Notes: generated from the letters alone by a model not told the origin. A DNA stretch of 64,000 nucleotides from Catenulispora sp. EB89 (GCF_041261445.1 NZ_JBGCCU010000040.1:27360-91359), one strand, 5' to 3'; counted from the first letter of the stretch, positions 16,583-25,617 are shown. Made by a program: numbers and translations.

Positions 16583-18055
16583 TCAGGCCTCGGCGGTGCC
16601 GGGCAGGAACAGCCGTGCGATGGTTCCGGGGCCGTCGTACGGCCGCTCGAAGGCGATGATGCCTCCGGACTCGCGCGCCGCGCGGGCCACGATCGCCAGC
16701 CCCAGACCGCTGCCGGGCATGGCACGCGCCGTGGGGGAGCGCCAGAAGCGCTCGAAGACGTGCGGCAGCTCCTCCGGCGGGATGCCCGGCCCGCGGTCGC
16801 GCACGGTCAGCGAACCGTTGGCCAGCCGCACCTCCACGGCGGCTCCCGGCGGCGAGAACTTCACCGCGTTGTCGAGGAGGTTCACCACCGCGCGCTCCAG
16901 CGCCGCGCCGTCGCCGTGCGTGGTCCACGGATGCAGGTCGTCGATGATGGTGACCGGGGTTTCGCGTGCGGCGCCGCGCGGCCGGACACGCTCCACGGCA
17001 CGTGCGGTGACCTCGTGCAGCGCCACCGGGGCGGTGACGGTCATGGCCTGCTCCGGACGCGACAGCTCCAGCAGGTCGGCGATCAGCACCGTCAGCTCGC
17101 GCATCTGCGTGCGAGCGCCGGTGAGCAGTTCGGTGCGCTTGCCCTCGGGCAGCGACCGACCGGACTCCTCGGAGCGGATCAGCAGGTCGATGGCAGTACG
17201 CAGAGATGTCAGGGGAGTTCGCAGCTCGTGGCCGGCGTCGTCGACGAGGCGTTTCTGCTCCTCCCGGGACGCCTGCAGGGCCGCGGTCATCGAGTTGAAG
17301 GACTCCGAGAGCCGCGCGATCTCGTCGTCGCCGGACACCGGCATCCGGACCGACAGGTCTTCGGTGCGCGCGACGTGCTCGACCGCGGAGGTCAACTCGT
17401 CCACGGGACGCAGCCCGGCGCGCGCGACCAGCAGTCCGGCGGTGGCCGCGCCGCCGATGCCGATCAGCGAGACCACGATCAGCAGCCAGGCCAGGCTGCT
17501 CAGGGAGTCGTCGATGGGGCCGTAGGCCTGCGACTTGAGGAAGACTCCGGGGTGGTGCGGGTCCGGGTTGGCCACGATCTGGACGCGGACCTTCTCACCG
17601 GTGGCGTTGACGCCGTCGCGCCAGTGCGAGGTGCCCGGCGGCGCGTGCTCGATCTGCAGGTCCGCGGTCTGGCCCTGGACCGCGGTGGATCCGGGCAGGG
17701 GACAGGTCTGAGTCCCGTCGAAGAAGGTGACGCTGACCGCCGCCGGCGGGAAATGGTTGACGCTGGTGTGCGTCGGGCTCGCCGCGCCGGCGCTCCCGCT
17801 GTTCGCCGCTCCCTTCCCGATGTCGCACGGAGACCGGGGCTGGTAGTCGGCCGGATCCGGTCCGCCGCCGCGCCCGCCCTCGGGGTACAGGCCGAAGCCC
17901 GGATCGCGGCTGCCGGCGATCGCGCTGTCCATCTGGTTGTGGAGCCGGTCCCGCACCGCGACGTAGGAGATCAGGGACACCGCGCCGATCGCGATCGCCA
18001 CGGCCACGGCGCTCATGATGGCCAGCCGCGACCGCAGGGGCATGCGTCGCCTCAT
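16583..18055 (-). CDS. Two-component sensor histidine kinase, MprB-like
   Basis: 490 aa from ATG 18055, overlapping the response-regulator stop by ATGA. TM1 at about 11-33, a roughly 150-residue extracytoplasmic sensor region rich in Pro/Gly/His with two cysteines (C77, C118), TM2 at about 188-211, then HAMP. The dimerization motif is DDAGHELRTPLTSLRT with phospho-accepting H276. ATPase motifs follow: NLLDNAVKFS (N box), DRGPGIP (G1) and GSGLGLAI (G2). Classic envelope-stress-type kinase resembling MprB; the stimulus is unknown. Partner is the adjacent OmpR-type regulator. Confidence 0.93.
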   Translation of the reverse strand: MRRRMPLRSRLAIMSAVAVAIAIGAVSLISYVAVRDRLHNQMDSAIAGSRDPGFGLYPEGGRGGGPDPADYQPRSPCDIGKGAANSGSAGAASPTHTSVNHFPPAAVSVTFFDGTQTCPLPGSTAVQGQTADLQIEHAPPGTSHWRDGVNATGEKVRVQIVANPDPHHPGVFLKSQAYGPIDDSLSSLAWLLIVVSLIGIGGAATAGLLVARAGLRPVDELTSAVEHVARTEDLSVRMPVSGDDEIARLSESFNSMTAALQASREEQKRLVDDAGHELRTPLTSLRTAIDLLIRSEESGRSLPEGKRTELLTGARTQMRELTVLIADLLELSRPEQAMTVTAPVALHEVTARAVERVRPRGAARETPVTIIDDLHPWTTHGDGAALERAVVNLLDNAVKFSPPGAAVEVRLANGSLTVRDRGPGIPPEELPHVFERFWRSPTARAMPGSGLGLAIVARAARESGGIIAFERPYDGPGTIARLFLPGTAEA

Positions 18056-18846
18056 CGGCGCGCGCCGGAAGCGGTGCGCAGCGCGTAGCCGACCCCGCGC
18101 ACGGTCTGGACCAGCCGGGGGAGGCCGTCGAACTCGGTCTTCTTGCGCACGTACATGACGTAGACGTCCAGCGAGTTCGAGGCGGGCTCGAAGTCGAAGC
18201 CCCAGACCGCGCGCAGGATCTGCTCGCGGGTCAGCGCCTGGCGCGGGTGGGACAGGAACATCTCCAGCAGCAGATACTCCGTCCGGGTGAGTTCGATGAG
18301 CTGGCCGGCGCGGGTCACCTCGCGGGTGAGCGTGTCCATGCGCAGGTCCTCGTACTCCAGGACGTGGTCGCCGTGCCCGGCCGCGCCCGGCGCGGCCTCG
18401 GTGCCCTCGACGGTCAGCGCGCCGCGCCGGAGCAGGGCCCGGACCCGGGCCAGCAGCTCGTCGAGCTCGAAGGGCTTGGCCAGGTAGTCGTCGGCGCCGG
18501 CGTCCAGGCCGGCGACGCGGTCCCCGGTGAGGTCCCGGGCGGTGAGCATCAGGACCGGCAGGTGCGGGTCGGCGGCGCGCAGCCGGCGGCAGGCGGTGAG
18601 CCCGTCCATGCCGGGCATCAGCACGTCCAGCACGACCAGGTCCGGTCGGCCGCGTTCGACCTCGGCCAGCGCGGCCCGGCCGTCGTTCGCGGTGCGGACC
18701 GCGTACCCCTCGAACTCCAGGCTGGAGGCGAGCACGGCGCGGATGCCGGGCTCGTCGTCGACGACGAGGATCTCGGAGATGCTCTGTCCTGCCGGGGACC
18801 CGGCCGGACCAGCGAGGAAGGGCGTGGGAGAGCTCACGGCGACCAC
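18052..18846 (-). CDS. OmpR-family response regulator, MprA-like
   Basis: 264 aa from GTG 18846; GTG 18837 is an alternative. The receiver domain has the acidic pair in ILVVDDEPG, phospho-acceptor D74 (VVLDVLMPGMDG), conserved Thr in MLTARD and Lys in LAKPF (K124). A linker of about 25 residues leads to the winged-helix DNA-binding domain (LTRTEYLLLEMFLSHPRQALTREQIL, TVRGVGYALR). It probably activates genes with the kinase encoded next to it. The repeated GATGA-N8-TGAGAAT boxes upstream of this gene and of the glycosyltransferase operon suggest autoregulation and control of surface glycosylation. Confidence 0.94.
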   Translation of the reverse strand: MVAVSSPTPFLAGPAGSPAGQSISEILVVDDEPGIRAVLASSLEFEGYAVRTANDGRAALAEVERGRPDLVVLDVLMPGMDGLTACRRLRAADPHLPVLMLTARDLTGDRVAGLDAGADDYLAKPFELDELLARVRALLRRGALTVEGTEAAPGAAGHGDHVLEYEDLRMDTLTREVTRAGQLIELTRTEYLLLEMFLSHPRQALTREQILRAVWGFDFEPASNSLDVYVMYVRKKTEFDGLPRLVQTVRGVGYALRTASGARR

Positions 18847-18859
18847 TATCGGCGGGGTG

Positions 18860-18879
18860 GATGAGGAACGTCTGAGAAT
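18860..18879. promoter_or_regulatory. Candidate response-regulator box (own promoter)
   Basis: GATGA-N8-TGAGAAT, the same pattern and spacing as at 16386-16405. It lies 14-33 bp upstream of the response-regulator start, where it could overlap the -35 region of a near-leaderless promoter. Confidence 0.5.
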
Positions 18880-19034
18880 CCGTCAGGAGAAGTATGAGAG
18901 CTTTTCGGCTCCCGGACCACGGGTTCTCAGCTGCGGCGGCCGGTTTTGTCGAGGTGTTGCCCGGGGCGTGTGGGGCGCGTGGACAGGCCTGTTGACAGGT
19001 GTGAGTGAGCTCGGCACCGGGGTTGCGGGGCTGA

Positions 19035-19050
19035 TTAGTGACTGCTAACT
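19035..19050. promoter_or_regulatory. TetR operator copy 1
   Basis: TTAGTGACTGCTAACT, with half-sites TTAG and CTAA. The same 16 bases occur at 19800-19815 before the MFS gene. It ends 8 bp before the chosen ATG of the TetR gene, as expected for autorepression. Confidence 0.65.
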
Positions 19051-19058
19051 TACTTCTC

Positions 19059-19727
19059 ATGAGCCCCCGCATGAGTGCCGAAGAACGACGCGACCAAGTG
19101 GTGCGAGCCGCGGTCGCCGAGTTCGCCGTCCGCGGGCTTGAGGGCACCTCGACCGGCGACATCGCCAAGCGGGTCGGGGTGTCGCAGCCCTACCTGTTCC
19201 GACTGTTCCCGACCAAGCGCGACCTGTTCATCGCCGCCGTGCAGTACGGCGCGACGCAGGTGCGCGACGTGTTCACCAAGGCGGCCGAGGGCAAGTACGG
19301 ACACGCCGCGCTCGCCGCGATGGGCGACGCGTACCAGAACCTGCTCATGGAGGACCGCCTGGTGCTGAACATGCAGCTCCAGCAGTTCGCCGCCTGCCAC
19401 GACCCGGAGGTCCAGGCCGCCGTGCGCGGCGCCATGCAGGGCCTTTGGCAGCACATGGAGAACCTCTCGGGTGCCCCGCTCGGGGTCCGCGTGGACTTCC
19501 TGGCCAAGGGCATGCTGTGCAACGTCATCGCCGCGATGGGGCGCGACAACGTCGAAGACCCGGAGTGGCAGCCGATCCTCAACGTGCTGCGCGACGACAC
19601 CGCCGTCGCCGCCGACACGGCCGAGGAGCTCGACGCGGAAGCCGCGAAGGGGTGCTCGGACGAGCGGTCCGGCAGCCCGGCCGAGCCCGAGTACGCGAAC
19701 TACATCGCAAAGGCGTTCACCGACTGA
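19059..19727 (+). CDS. TetR-family transcriptional regulator
   Basis: 222 aa from ATG 19059; a GTG at 19038 is in frame but would make the operator coding, and ATG 19071 is also possible. No Shine-Dalgarno precedes any of these, so the mRNA may be leaderless. Residues ~5-55 form the TetR helix-turn-helix (EFAVRGLEGTSTGDIAKRVGVSQPYLFRLFPTKRDLF, in two blocks). The ligand-binding part is Met/Ala-rich (MEDRLVLNMQLQQFAACHD). It sits upstream of the DHA2 efflux gene with a shared operator, so it most likely represses itself and the pump until a toxic ligand binds. Confidence 0.92.
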   Translation: MSPRMSAEERRDQVVRAAVAEFAVRGLEGTSTGDIAKRVGVSQPYLFRLFPTKRDLFIAAVQYGATQVRDVFTKAAEGKYGHAALAAMGDAYQNLLMEDRLVLNMQLQQFAACHDPEVQAAVRGAMQGLWQHMENLSGAPLGVRVDFLAKGMLCNVIAAMGRDNVEDPEWQPILNVLRDDTAVAADTAEELDAEAAKGCSDERSGSPAEPEYANYIAKAFTD

Positions 19728-19797
19728 CCTGACCGGTCGGCAGGACGCAGTCCGATCCGCCGCGAGGCACCTTCAGCGCCACCCGTCTGTCCACCAA

Positions 19798-19815
19798 AGT
19801 TAGTGACTGCTAACT
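19798..19815. promoter_or_regulatory. TetR operator copy 2
   Basis: 18-bp element AGTTAG-TGACTG-CTAACT with perfect 6-bp arms. It contains the 16 bases also found at 19035-19050. Located 49 bp before the MFS start, in the likely promoter. Confidence 0.68.
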
Positions 19816-19863
19816 ACCCAACCTGCCCGACCTGCGCTGTTCCATGATCTGGAGGGGATCACC

Positions 19864-21417
19864 ATGAGCACCGAGACCATCGGCCGGCACCAGGGCCCAC
19901 CGTCGGACGGCCTCCTGGCCGCCACCATCGGCCACCCGGTCCGCACCTTCGTCATCACCGGGGTCGCCATGTTCATGGCGTCGCTGGACAACCTCGTCGT
20001 CAGCATCGCGCTGCCCTCGATCCGGGAGTCCCTGCACGCCGGCCTGTCCGGCCTGCAGTGGACGGTCTCGGCGTACACCCTCACCTTCGCCGTCTTCCTG
20101 CTGACCGGCTCCACGCTCGGTGACCGCTTCGGCCGGCGGAACATGTTCGTCATCGGGCTCGCGGTCTTCACCGCCGGATCGGTGGCCTCGGCGCTGGCGC
20201 CGAACATCGCGGTGCTGATCGCGGCGCGCGCCGTGCAGGGCCTGGGCGGCGCGGTGGTGGTGCCGCTGAGCCTGACGATGCTGTCGGCGAGTGTGCGTCC
20301 GGAGAAGCGCGGCGCGGCCGTCGGCGCGTGGAGTGCCATCTCCGGGCTGGCCGTGGCGCTGGGGCCGGTGGTCGGCGGCGCCGTGGTGGAGGCCGCGTCG
20401 TGGCAGTGGATCTTCTGGGTGAACGTGCCGCTGGGCGTGGTGCTGCTGCCGCTGGCGTGGTTCGGGCTCACCGAGAGCCGCGGCCCGGCGCGCCGGCTGG
20501 ACGTGATCGGGACCGTGCTGGCCACCGGCGGTCTGCTGGGCGTGGTGCTGGGCCTGATCCGGGGCGGCGACGTCGGCTGGACCAACGCGCTGGTGCTGAC
20601 CGGGTTCGTCGGCGGCGGGGCGCTGCTGGTCGCCTTCGTGGTCTGGGAGCTGCGGACCGACGCGCCGATGGTCCCGATGCACCTGTTCCGCGGCCGGGCC
20701 TTCCCGCTGACCAACTTCAGCACCCTGCTGATGTCCTTCGGGATGTTCGGCGCGATCTTCTTCCTCTCGCAGGTCTTCCAGACCGTGTACGGCTTCTCGC
20801 CGCTGGGCTCCGGACTGCGGGTGCTGCCGTGGACCGGCATGCCGATGCTGGTGGCGCCGGTCGCCGGGATCCTCTCCGACCGGATCGGCGGCAAGTGGAT
20901 CGTCACGGTCGGCCTGGGCCTGCAGGCGGTGGCGCTGGCCTGGGTGGCCGCGGTGATCTCGACCAAGCTGGACTACACCGCGCTGCTGCCGGCCTTCCTG
21001 ATCGGCGGGGCCGGGATGGCGATGTTCTTCGCGCCGATCGAGAACCTGGTGCTCGGCTCGGTGCGGCGGGACCAGGAGGGCATCGCCTCCGGCGTGAACA
21101 ACGCGCTGCGCGAGTTCGGCGGGGTGCTGGGCATCGCGGTGATGGGCGCGGTGTTCTCCGCGACCGGCGGCTACGGCCCGACCGCGACCGAGTCCGCCGA
21201 CCAGCACTTCATCGACGGCCTGATCCCCGCGGTCTACACCGGCGCGGCAATCCTGGCCGTGGCCACCGCCGCGATGTGGCTGGTCCCCGGCCGCCGGGCC
21301 GCCTCACAGCTCGGGGATGACTCCGACGCGCAGCAGGAAGCCGAAGACATAACCCAGGGCGTTGGTGGCCCAGTGGAAGGACATCGGCACCAGGAGACTG
21401 CCACTGCGACGGCGTAG
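19864..21417 (+). CDS. MFS drug efflux transporter, DHA2 (EmrB/QacA) family
   Basis: 517 aa from ATG 19864 with GGAGGGG upstream. Fourteen membrane segments are predicted by eye. Motif D1 (LDNLVVSIALPSI at about 41-53), motif A (GDRFGRRNMF near 86) and motif C (GPVVGGAVV near 169) identify a proton-driven DHA2 exporter. The last ~35 residues after the final membrane helix (QLGDDSDAQQEAED onward) are hydrophilic and are encoded opposite the 3' end of the CPBP gene, giving a 114-bp antisense overlap. The tail may be a recent read-through extension. Expression is probably controlled by the upstream TetR. Confidence 0.93.
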   Translation: MSTETIGRHQGPPSDGLLAATIGHPVRTFVITGVAMFMASLDNLVVSIALPSIRESLHAGLSGLQWTVSAYTLTFAVFLLTGSTLGDRFGRRNMFVIGLAVFTAGSVASALAPNIAVLIAARAVQGLGGAVVVPLSLTMLSASVRPEKRGAAVGAWSAISGLAVALGPVVGGAVVEAASWQWIFWVNVPLGVVLLPLAWFGLTESRGPARRLDVIGTVLATGGLLGVVLGLIRGGDVGWTNALVLTGFVGGGALLVAFVVWELRTDAPMVPMHLFRGRAFPLTNFSTLLMSFGMFGAIFFLSQVFQTVYGFSPLGSGLRVLPWTGMPMLVAPVAGILSDRIGGKWIVTVGLGLQAVALAWVAAVISTKLDYTALLPAFLIGGAGMAMFFAPIENLVLGSVRRDQEGIASGVNNALREFGGVLGIAVMGAVFSATGGYGPTATESADQHFIDGLIPAVYTGAAILAVATAAMWLVPGRRAASQLGDDSDAQQEAEDITQGVGGPVEGHRHQETATATA

Positions 21418-22347
21418 CTCGCAGAACACCGCACCGCCGAGGCCGGTGAACACCACGGTCCCGAGATCAGCCAGCGCCGCCCCCAGCTCCGAAGGCCCCA
21501 GGAGCGAGGTGAGCGCTGGCTTCTCGGTGTTCAGGTGCAGCGAGGACAGGATGTGCCAGCACCCGAACATCAGGGAGCTGAAGGTGGTGGCGCCCAGCGG
21601 CGGCCACCGCCGCAGCGCCAGGCCGAACAGCACGCCGCGGAACGCCACCTCCTCGGCCAGCACGGTGGCGAACGGCACGTCGACGAACACCCGCACCGCG
21701 ACCTGCCAGGCGCCCAGCGAGGCGTAGCGCTGGTCGGTGAACAGCGAGCGCGTGGCCGGCAGCAGGGCACCGCCGAGGTAGACCACGGCCACCCCGCCGA
21801 TGATGACGCCCGACCACTTCAGGCCCAGCGGCCAGGATTTGCGGTCCAGGCCGAGCTCTTCGAGCGCGTGGCCGGACCACCAGGCCAGGGCCGCGAACAG
21901 GCCGGTGACGATGGCGGCGACGGCCAGGTCCGGCAGGCTGTCGAACCAGTGGACGCGGTGCTCCAGCCAGTTCAGCGCGGCCAGGAGGAGGACGGCGAGG
22001 ATGAGGGCCAGGCCGTTGCTGAGGGGGCGCCGGAGGTGGCTGGCCAGTCGGGTGCCGGCGCCCGGGCTCGGTTCCGGCTTCGGACTCGGCTTCGGACTCG
22101 GCTTCGGACTCGGCTTCGGACTCGGCTTCGGACTCGGTTCCGGTCCCGGCGCCGCACTTGGTTCCGGCTCCGGGCTTGGCATGGGACTCGGTTCCGGTCC
22201 CGGCGGCGCAGTCGGGTCCGGCTCCGGCTCCGGGCCCAGCGTGGCACTCGGTTCCGGCGTCGGCGTCGGCGTCGGCCTCGGCGTTCGTGTCGGTGTCGGC
22301 GCCTGCCCCGTCGCCGGTCGCGGCTCCTCGGCCGGCTTCAACTCCAC
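21304..22347 (-). CDS. CPBP family intramembrane metalloprotease with Pro-rich N-terminus
   Basis: 347 aa from GTG 22347; a TTG at 22341 overlapping the upstream stop (TTGA) is an alternative. The N-terminal ~100 residues are a Pro/Glu/Lys-rich segment ending in five PKPS repeats. A membrane domain of about seven helices follows. The abortive-infection/CPBP (Rce1-like) motifs are intact: EEVAFRGVLFG (EExxxR), FGCWHILSS (FxxxH) and SFHWATNALG (HxxxN). Predicted membrane-embedded protease; substrate unknown. Coupled to the upstream hydrolase. Its 3' end overlaps the MFS gene tail on the opposite strand. Confidence 0.85.
   Translation of the reverse strand: MELKPAEEPRPATGQAPTPTRTPRPTPTPTPEPSATLGPEPEPDPTAPPGPEPSPMPSPEPEPSAAPGPEPSPKPSPKPSPKPSPKPSPKPEPSPGAGTRLASHLRRPLSNGLALILAVLLLAALNWLEHRVHWFDSLPDLAVAAIVTGLFAALAWWSGHALEELGLDRKSWPLGLKWSGVIIGGVAVVYLGGALLPATRSLFTDQRYASLGAWQVAVRVFVDVPFATVLAEEVAFRGVLFGLALRRWPPLGATTFSSLMFGCWHILSSLHLNTEKPALTSLLGPSELGAALADLGTVVFTGLGGAVFCELRRRSGSLLVPMSFHWATNALGYVFGFLLRVGVIPEL
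22076..22135. repeat. 12-bp tandem repeat in CPBP gene
   Basis: Five exact copies of GGCTTCGGACTC in tandem, encoding Pro-Lys-Pro-Ser repeats on the minus strand. In-frame copy-number change would lengthen the linker without a frameshift. Confidence 0.9.
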
Positions 22348-24140
22348 CTCCGGTTGATCGCGGCCATCACGTTCTCCAGATCCTCGGTCCGCCCCGCGCT
22401 CCAGCCCGGCGGCGGCAGCACGGCGGCCCAGCCGTCGCAGGCGCCGGTGCCGTAGCTGTGGCCGTGCGGCGTCGGCATGCCGAAGGAGACCGCCAGGTCC
22501 ACCGTGGTCTGCCAGAAGGAGACGATCGGGTAGTAGCGCAGCTGCGGTGTGATGTCCGGGCCCAGGGGCGGGGAGGCCCAGCCGGGCTTGTCGAACAGCA
22601 GGTCCGGGGTCCACCACACCACCGGGTCCGAGGCGTTCTGCAGGTACACCACGCGCGGGTGGCCCCAGGGCGCGCCCCAGGGGAAGCGCAGGTCCACCGC
22701 GGGCCACTGGCCGAAGCGGATGTTCTTCGCCCCCTGATACACCGGCTGCCAGACCGGCGAGCCCGGGTCGCGGTGCGCGGTGATCTGCTGCCAGATCCGG
22801 CTGGCCTGCGGCGGGCCCTCGAACAGGACGCCGTCCGCGCCGTCGATCAGGGCCTGCGGGGTGGTGAAGACCGAGTCCAGGGCGTAGGAGCCCAGGGACT
22901 CGCCGGAGAGGACCAGCTTGGGGCGGCGGTCCGCCGGGATCGCGAGCAGCCGGGTGTGGACCGCCTGGTACAGCGCGCGGGCCGCGTGCCCGGCGCGCTC
23001 CTGGTCGACCAGGAACGAGATCCAGCTCGGCAGGTACGAGTACTGAAGTGCCACAGTCGCGGTGTCGCCGTCGTACATGTACTCCAGCGGGGTCGGGATG
23101 TTCCGGTCCACCCAGCCGCTGCCGGTGGTGCCGACCAGGTTGATCACCTTGCGGTTCCACGCGCCGGTCCGGTCCATCTCGTGCAGCGCCAGGGTCGCGG
23201 CGCCGGTGAAGTCCGCGGACTCCACCTGCTCGCCGACGTAGACCCGGATCGGCGGGAGCGCGGGCTGCCCGGAGAACGCCGCGAGCTCCTGCGTGGTCGG
23301 GGCGGTGGCCACGAAGGTGCGGCCCTTGGTGCCCAGGCTCGACCAGCTCACCAGCGACGGCGGGCTGCCGGCCACCTCCGGGGAGGACGGCCGGTGGATG
23401 CCCGGCTCCGTGCCGTCGTTGGCCTGCCGCGAGACGTGGTCCATGAACCCGATGAAGCCGCGGTCCCAGAGCACGTTCTTGGTGCCGACCACGACCAGCG
23501 TCGTGCACACCATCAGCCCGGCGGCGTAGGCCAGCGGCCAGGGCACCAGCCGCCCGAACCAGGCCACGAGCTTGCGCGCGAGCAGCCGGACGGCCCGGCA
23601 CAGGACCAGCAGGAACAGGAACGTCCCCAGCGACAGCCCGATGATGATCCCGGCGTTCCAGGTCGAGGACTGGTTCTGGCCCATCAGCAGCTGCAGTTCG
23701 CGCTGCGCCCGGGCGCCCCAGACCACCACGGACACGCTCACCACGAGCAGCACCACCGGGATGAACTGCCAGGAGCGCTTCCGCAGGTGCTCGCCCAAGG
23801 TTCGGCCGCGGCGCCGCGCCACCGACCGGACCAGGGTGCTGAGCAACGAACCGACGCCGTAGCCGGCGATACCGGTGATGCCGCCGAGCAGCCCCTGCAT
23901 GATCCACGGCCGGGGGAGCAGCGAGGGGGTCAGCGACAGCCAGAAGAAGAGCGTCGCGAAGCAGTAGCCGGTCAGGTCCGGCCAGCGGCGTACGACCCAG
24001 GACGGATCCGGCGGGTCCCAGTACGGCTTCCGGACGAACGACGCGACGCGGTGCGTCAGCCGCCGGCGGTGCGCGGAGCCCGAGCCGGAGTCGGAATGCT
24101 CGGTTGTGGAGGAGAAGTCCGTGAGATCCGATTTCTCCAT
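22338..24140 (-). CDS. Membrane alpha/beta-hydrolase family protein (Abhydrolase_9-like)
   Basis: 600 aa from ATG 24140. The N-terminal half has about four membrane helices (GYCFATLFFWLSLTPSLLP, IPVVLLVVSVSVVVW, GIIIGLSLGTFLFLLVLC, LAYAAGLMVCTTLVVVG). The C-terminal half, about residues 275-600, is an alpha/beta hydrolase fold with the nucleophile elbow G-E-S-L-G-S near residue 419 and a late His in TPHGHSYG, consistent with a Ser hydrolase. The architecture matches the uncharacterised actinobacterial Abhydrolase_9 family. Substrate unknown. Followed by the coupled CPBP protease gene. Confidence 0.87.
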   Translation of the reverse strand: MEKSDLTDFSSTTEHSDSGSGSAHRRRLTHRVASFVRKPYWDPPDPSWVVRRWPDLTGYCFATLFFWLSLTPSLLPRPWIMQGLLGGITGIAGYGVGSLLSTLVRSVARRRGRTLGEHLRKRSWQFIPVVLLVVSVSVVVWGARAQRELQLLMGQNQSSTWNAGIIIGLSLGTFLFLLVLCRAVRLLARKLVAWFGRLVPWPLAYAAGLMVCTTLVVVGTKNVLWDRGFIGFMDHVSRQANDGTEPGIHRPSSPEVAGSPPSLVSWSSLGTKGRTFVATAPTTQELAAFSGQPALPPIRVYVGEQVESADFTGAATLALHEMDRTGAWNRKVINLVGTTGSGWVDRNIPTPLEYMYDGDTATVALQYSYLPSWISFLVDQERAGHAARALYQAVHTRLLAIPADRRPKLVLSGESLGSYALDSVFTTPQALIDGADGVLFEGPPQASRIWQQITAHRDPGSPVWQPVYQGAKNIRFGQWPAVDLRFPWGAPWGHPRVVYLQNASDPVVWWTPDLLFDKPGWASPPLGPDITPQLRYYPIVSFWQTTVDLAVSFGMPTPHGHSYGTGACDGWAAVLPPPGWSAGRTEDLENVMAAINRRWS

Positions 24141-24207
24141 CCGGCCATTATCAGCGCTCTCACGGCGAAATCGTGGGACCGCCGGACCGTCCGGGCCGCG
24201 ATCGCGC

Positions 24208-24240
24208 GGAAGGGCCCCGGCGCGACGCCGGGGCCCTTCC
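24208..24240. terminator. Strong hairpin downstream of the aminotransferase gene
   Basis: 15-bp perfect stem (24208-24222 with 24226-24240) and a CGA loop, between the aminotransferase stop (24256) and the hydrolase start. No T-run, but stability suggests a terminator for the minus-strand aminotransferase transcript. Confidence 0.7.
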
Positions 24241-24255
24241 GCAGGTGGTTCTGGC

Positions 24256-25497
24256 TCAGCGCGCCTCGCCGAGCAGCTTCTGCAGCCGCGACACGCCCTC
24301 GACCAGGTCCGCGTCGCTCAGCGCGTAGGACAGCCGCAGGTAGCCCGGGGTCCCGAAGGCCTCGCCGGGCACCACGGCGACCTCGGCCTCGTCCAGGATC
24401 AGCGAGGCCAGCTCGGCCGAGCTGGCCGGGTGCTGCCCCCGGATCTCCTTGCCCAGCAGCGCCTTCACCGAGGGGTACACGTAGAACGCGCCCTTCGGCT
24501 CCGGGCACAGCACGCCGGGGATCTCGTTCAGCATCCGCACCATGGTCTGCCGGCGGCGGTCGAAGGCCAGCTTCATCTCGTTCACCGCGGCCAGGTCGCC
24601 GGACACCGCGGCCAGCGCGGCGACCTGCGCGACGTTGGAGACGTTGGAGGTGGCGTGCGACTGCAGGTTGGTGGCGGCCTTGACCACGTCGGCCGGGCCG
24701 ATCAGCCACCCGACCCGCCAGCCGGTCATCGCGTAGGTCTTGGCCACGCCGTTGACGATCACGGTCTGCTCGGCGAGCTCCGGCACCGCCTTCAGGATGG
24801 AGGTGAAGCGCGCGTCGCCGTAGACCAGGTGCTCGTAGATCTCGTCGGTGAGGACCCACAGGCCGTGCTCCAGGGCCCAGCGGCCGATCGCCTCGACCTG
24901 CTCGGGGCTGTAGACCGCGCCGGTCGGGTTCGACGGCGACACGAACAGCAGGACCTTGGTGCGCTCGGTCCGGGCCGCCTCCAGCTGCTCCACCGAGGCC
25001 AGGTAGCCGGTGGTCTCGTCGGTGACCACGTCCACCGGCACGCCGCCGGCCAGCTGGATCGCCTCGGGGTAGGTGGTCCAGTACGGGGCCGGGACGATGA
25101 CCTCGTCGCCGGGGTCCAGCAGGGTCGCGAAGGCGTTGTAGATGGCCTGCTTGCCGCCGTTGGTGACCAGGACCTGGTTCGCCGACACCGACACGCCGGA
25201 GTCGCGCAGCGTCTTGTGCGCGATCGCCTCCTTGAGCTCCGGCAGCCCGCCGGCCGGCGTGTACTTGTGGTACTTCGGGTCCTGAGCCGCCTTCAGCGCC
25301 GCCTCGACGATGTAGGCCGGGGTCGGGAAGTCGGGCTCTCCGGCGCCGAAGCCGACCACCGGCCGGCCGGCCGCCTTGAGCGCCTTCGCCTTGGCGTCCA
25401 CGGCCAGGGTCGCGGACTCGGCGATGGCGCCGACGCGCTGGGAGACGCGCCGGGACGGGGAGGGTGTGTTGGCTGCGGAGGCTGTCATGCCTTCCAT
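24256..25497 (-). CDS. aspC: Class I/II pyridoxal-phosphate aminotransferase (aspartate aminotransferase)
   Basis: 413 aa from ATG 25497; ATG 25488, better spaced behind no obvious SD, would give 410 aa. Fold-type I aminotransferase, subgroup Ib: [12 protein letters not shown] near residue 47, KYTPAGG near 79, [10 protein letters not shown] near 183, the catalytic-lysine region [14 protein letters not shown] near 248, and the C-terminal arginine in YLRLSYALS. It interconverts aspartate/2-oxoglutarate and oxaloacetate/glutamate in the cytosol; related enzymes also accept prephenate. It diverges from tRNA-Trp, the usual actinobacterial arrangement upstream of secE. Confidence 0.93.
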   Translation of the reverse strand: MEGMTASAANTPSPSRRVSQRVGAIAESATLAVDAKAKALKAAGRPVVGFGAGEPDFPTPAYIVEAALKAAQDPKYHKYTPAGGLPELKEAIAHKTLRDSGVSVSANQVLVTNGGKQAIYNAFATLLDPGDEVIVPAPYWTTYPEAIQLAGGVPVDVVTDETTGYLASVEQLEAARTERTKVLLFVSPSNPTGAVYSPEQVEAIGRWALEHGLWVLTDEIYEHLVYGDARFTSILKAVPELAEQTVIVNGVAKTYAMTGWRVGWLIGPADVVKAATNLQSHATSNVSNVAQVAALAAVSGDLAAVNEMKLAFDRRRQTMVRMLNEIPGVLCPEPKGAFYVYPSVKALLGKEIRGQHPASSAELASLILDEAEVAVVPGEAFGTPGYLRLSYALSDADLVEGVSRLQKLLGEAR

Positions 25498-25586
25498 CGT
25501 CCCACCGCAGGGGGGTCGTTCGGGGTGACGTTCCACGAAAGGAGACGCCCGCGACACGGCCGGTATGCGTGCCGGCTCCGAACCCG

Positions 25587-25617
25587 TTCGCAATCGGGGA
25601 CGTGCGTCCCGTACACT
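25587..25617 (+). promoter_or_regulatory. Candidate promoter for tRNA-Trp
   Basis: TACACT at 25612-25617 as a -10 element, with a weak TTCGCA at 25587-25592 (19-bp spacing). A GGGACG-TG-CGTCCC palindrome (25597-25610) lies in the spacer. Confidence 0.35.

Noticed and set aside
19800..21207. Long minus-strand frames opposite the MFS gene
   Set aside because: Mirror frames of a high-GC membrane protein; no recognisable domain.
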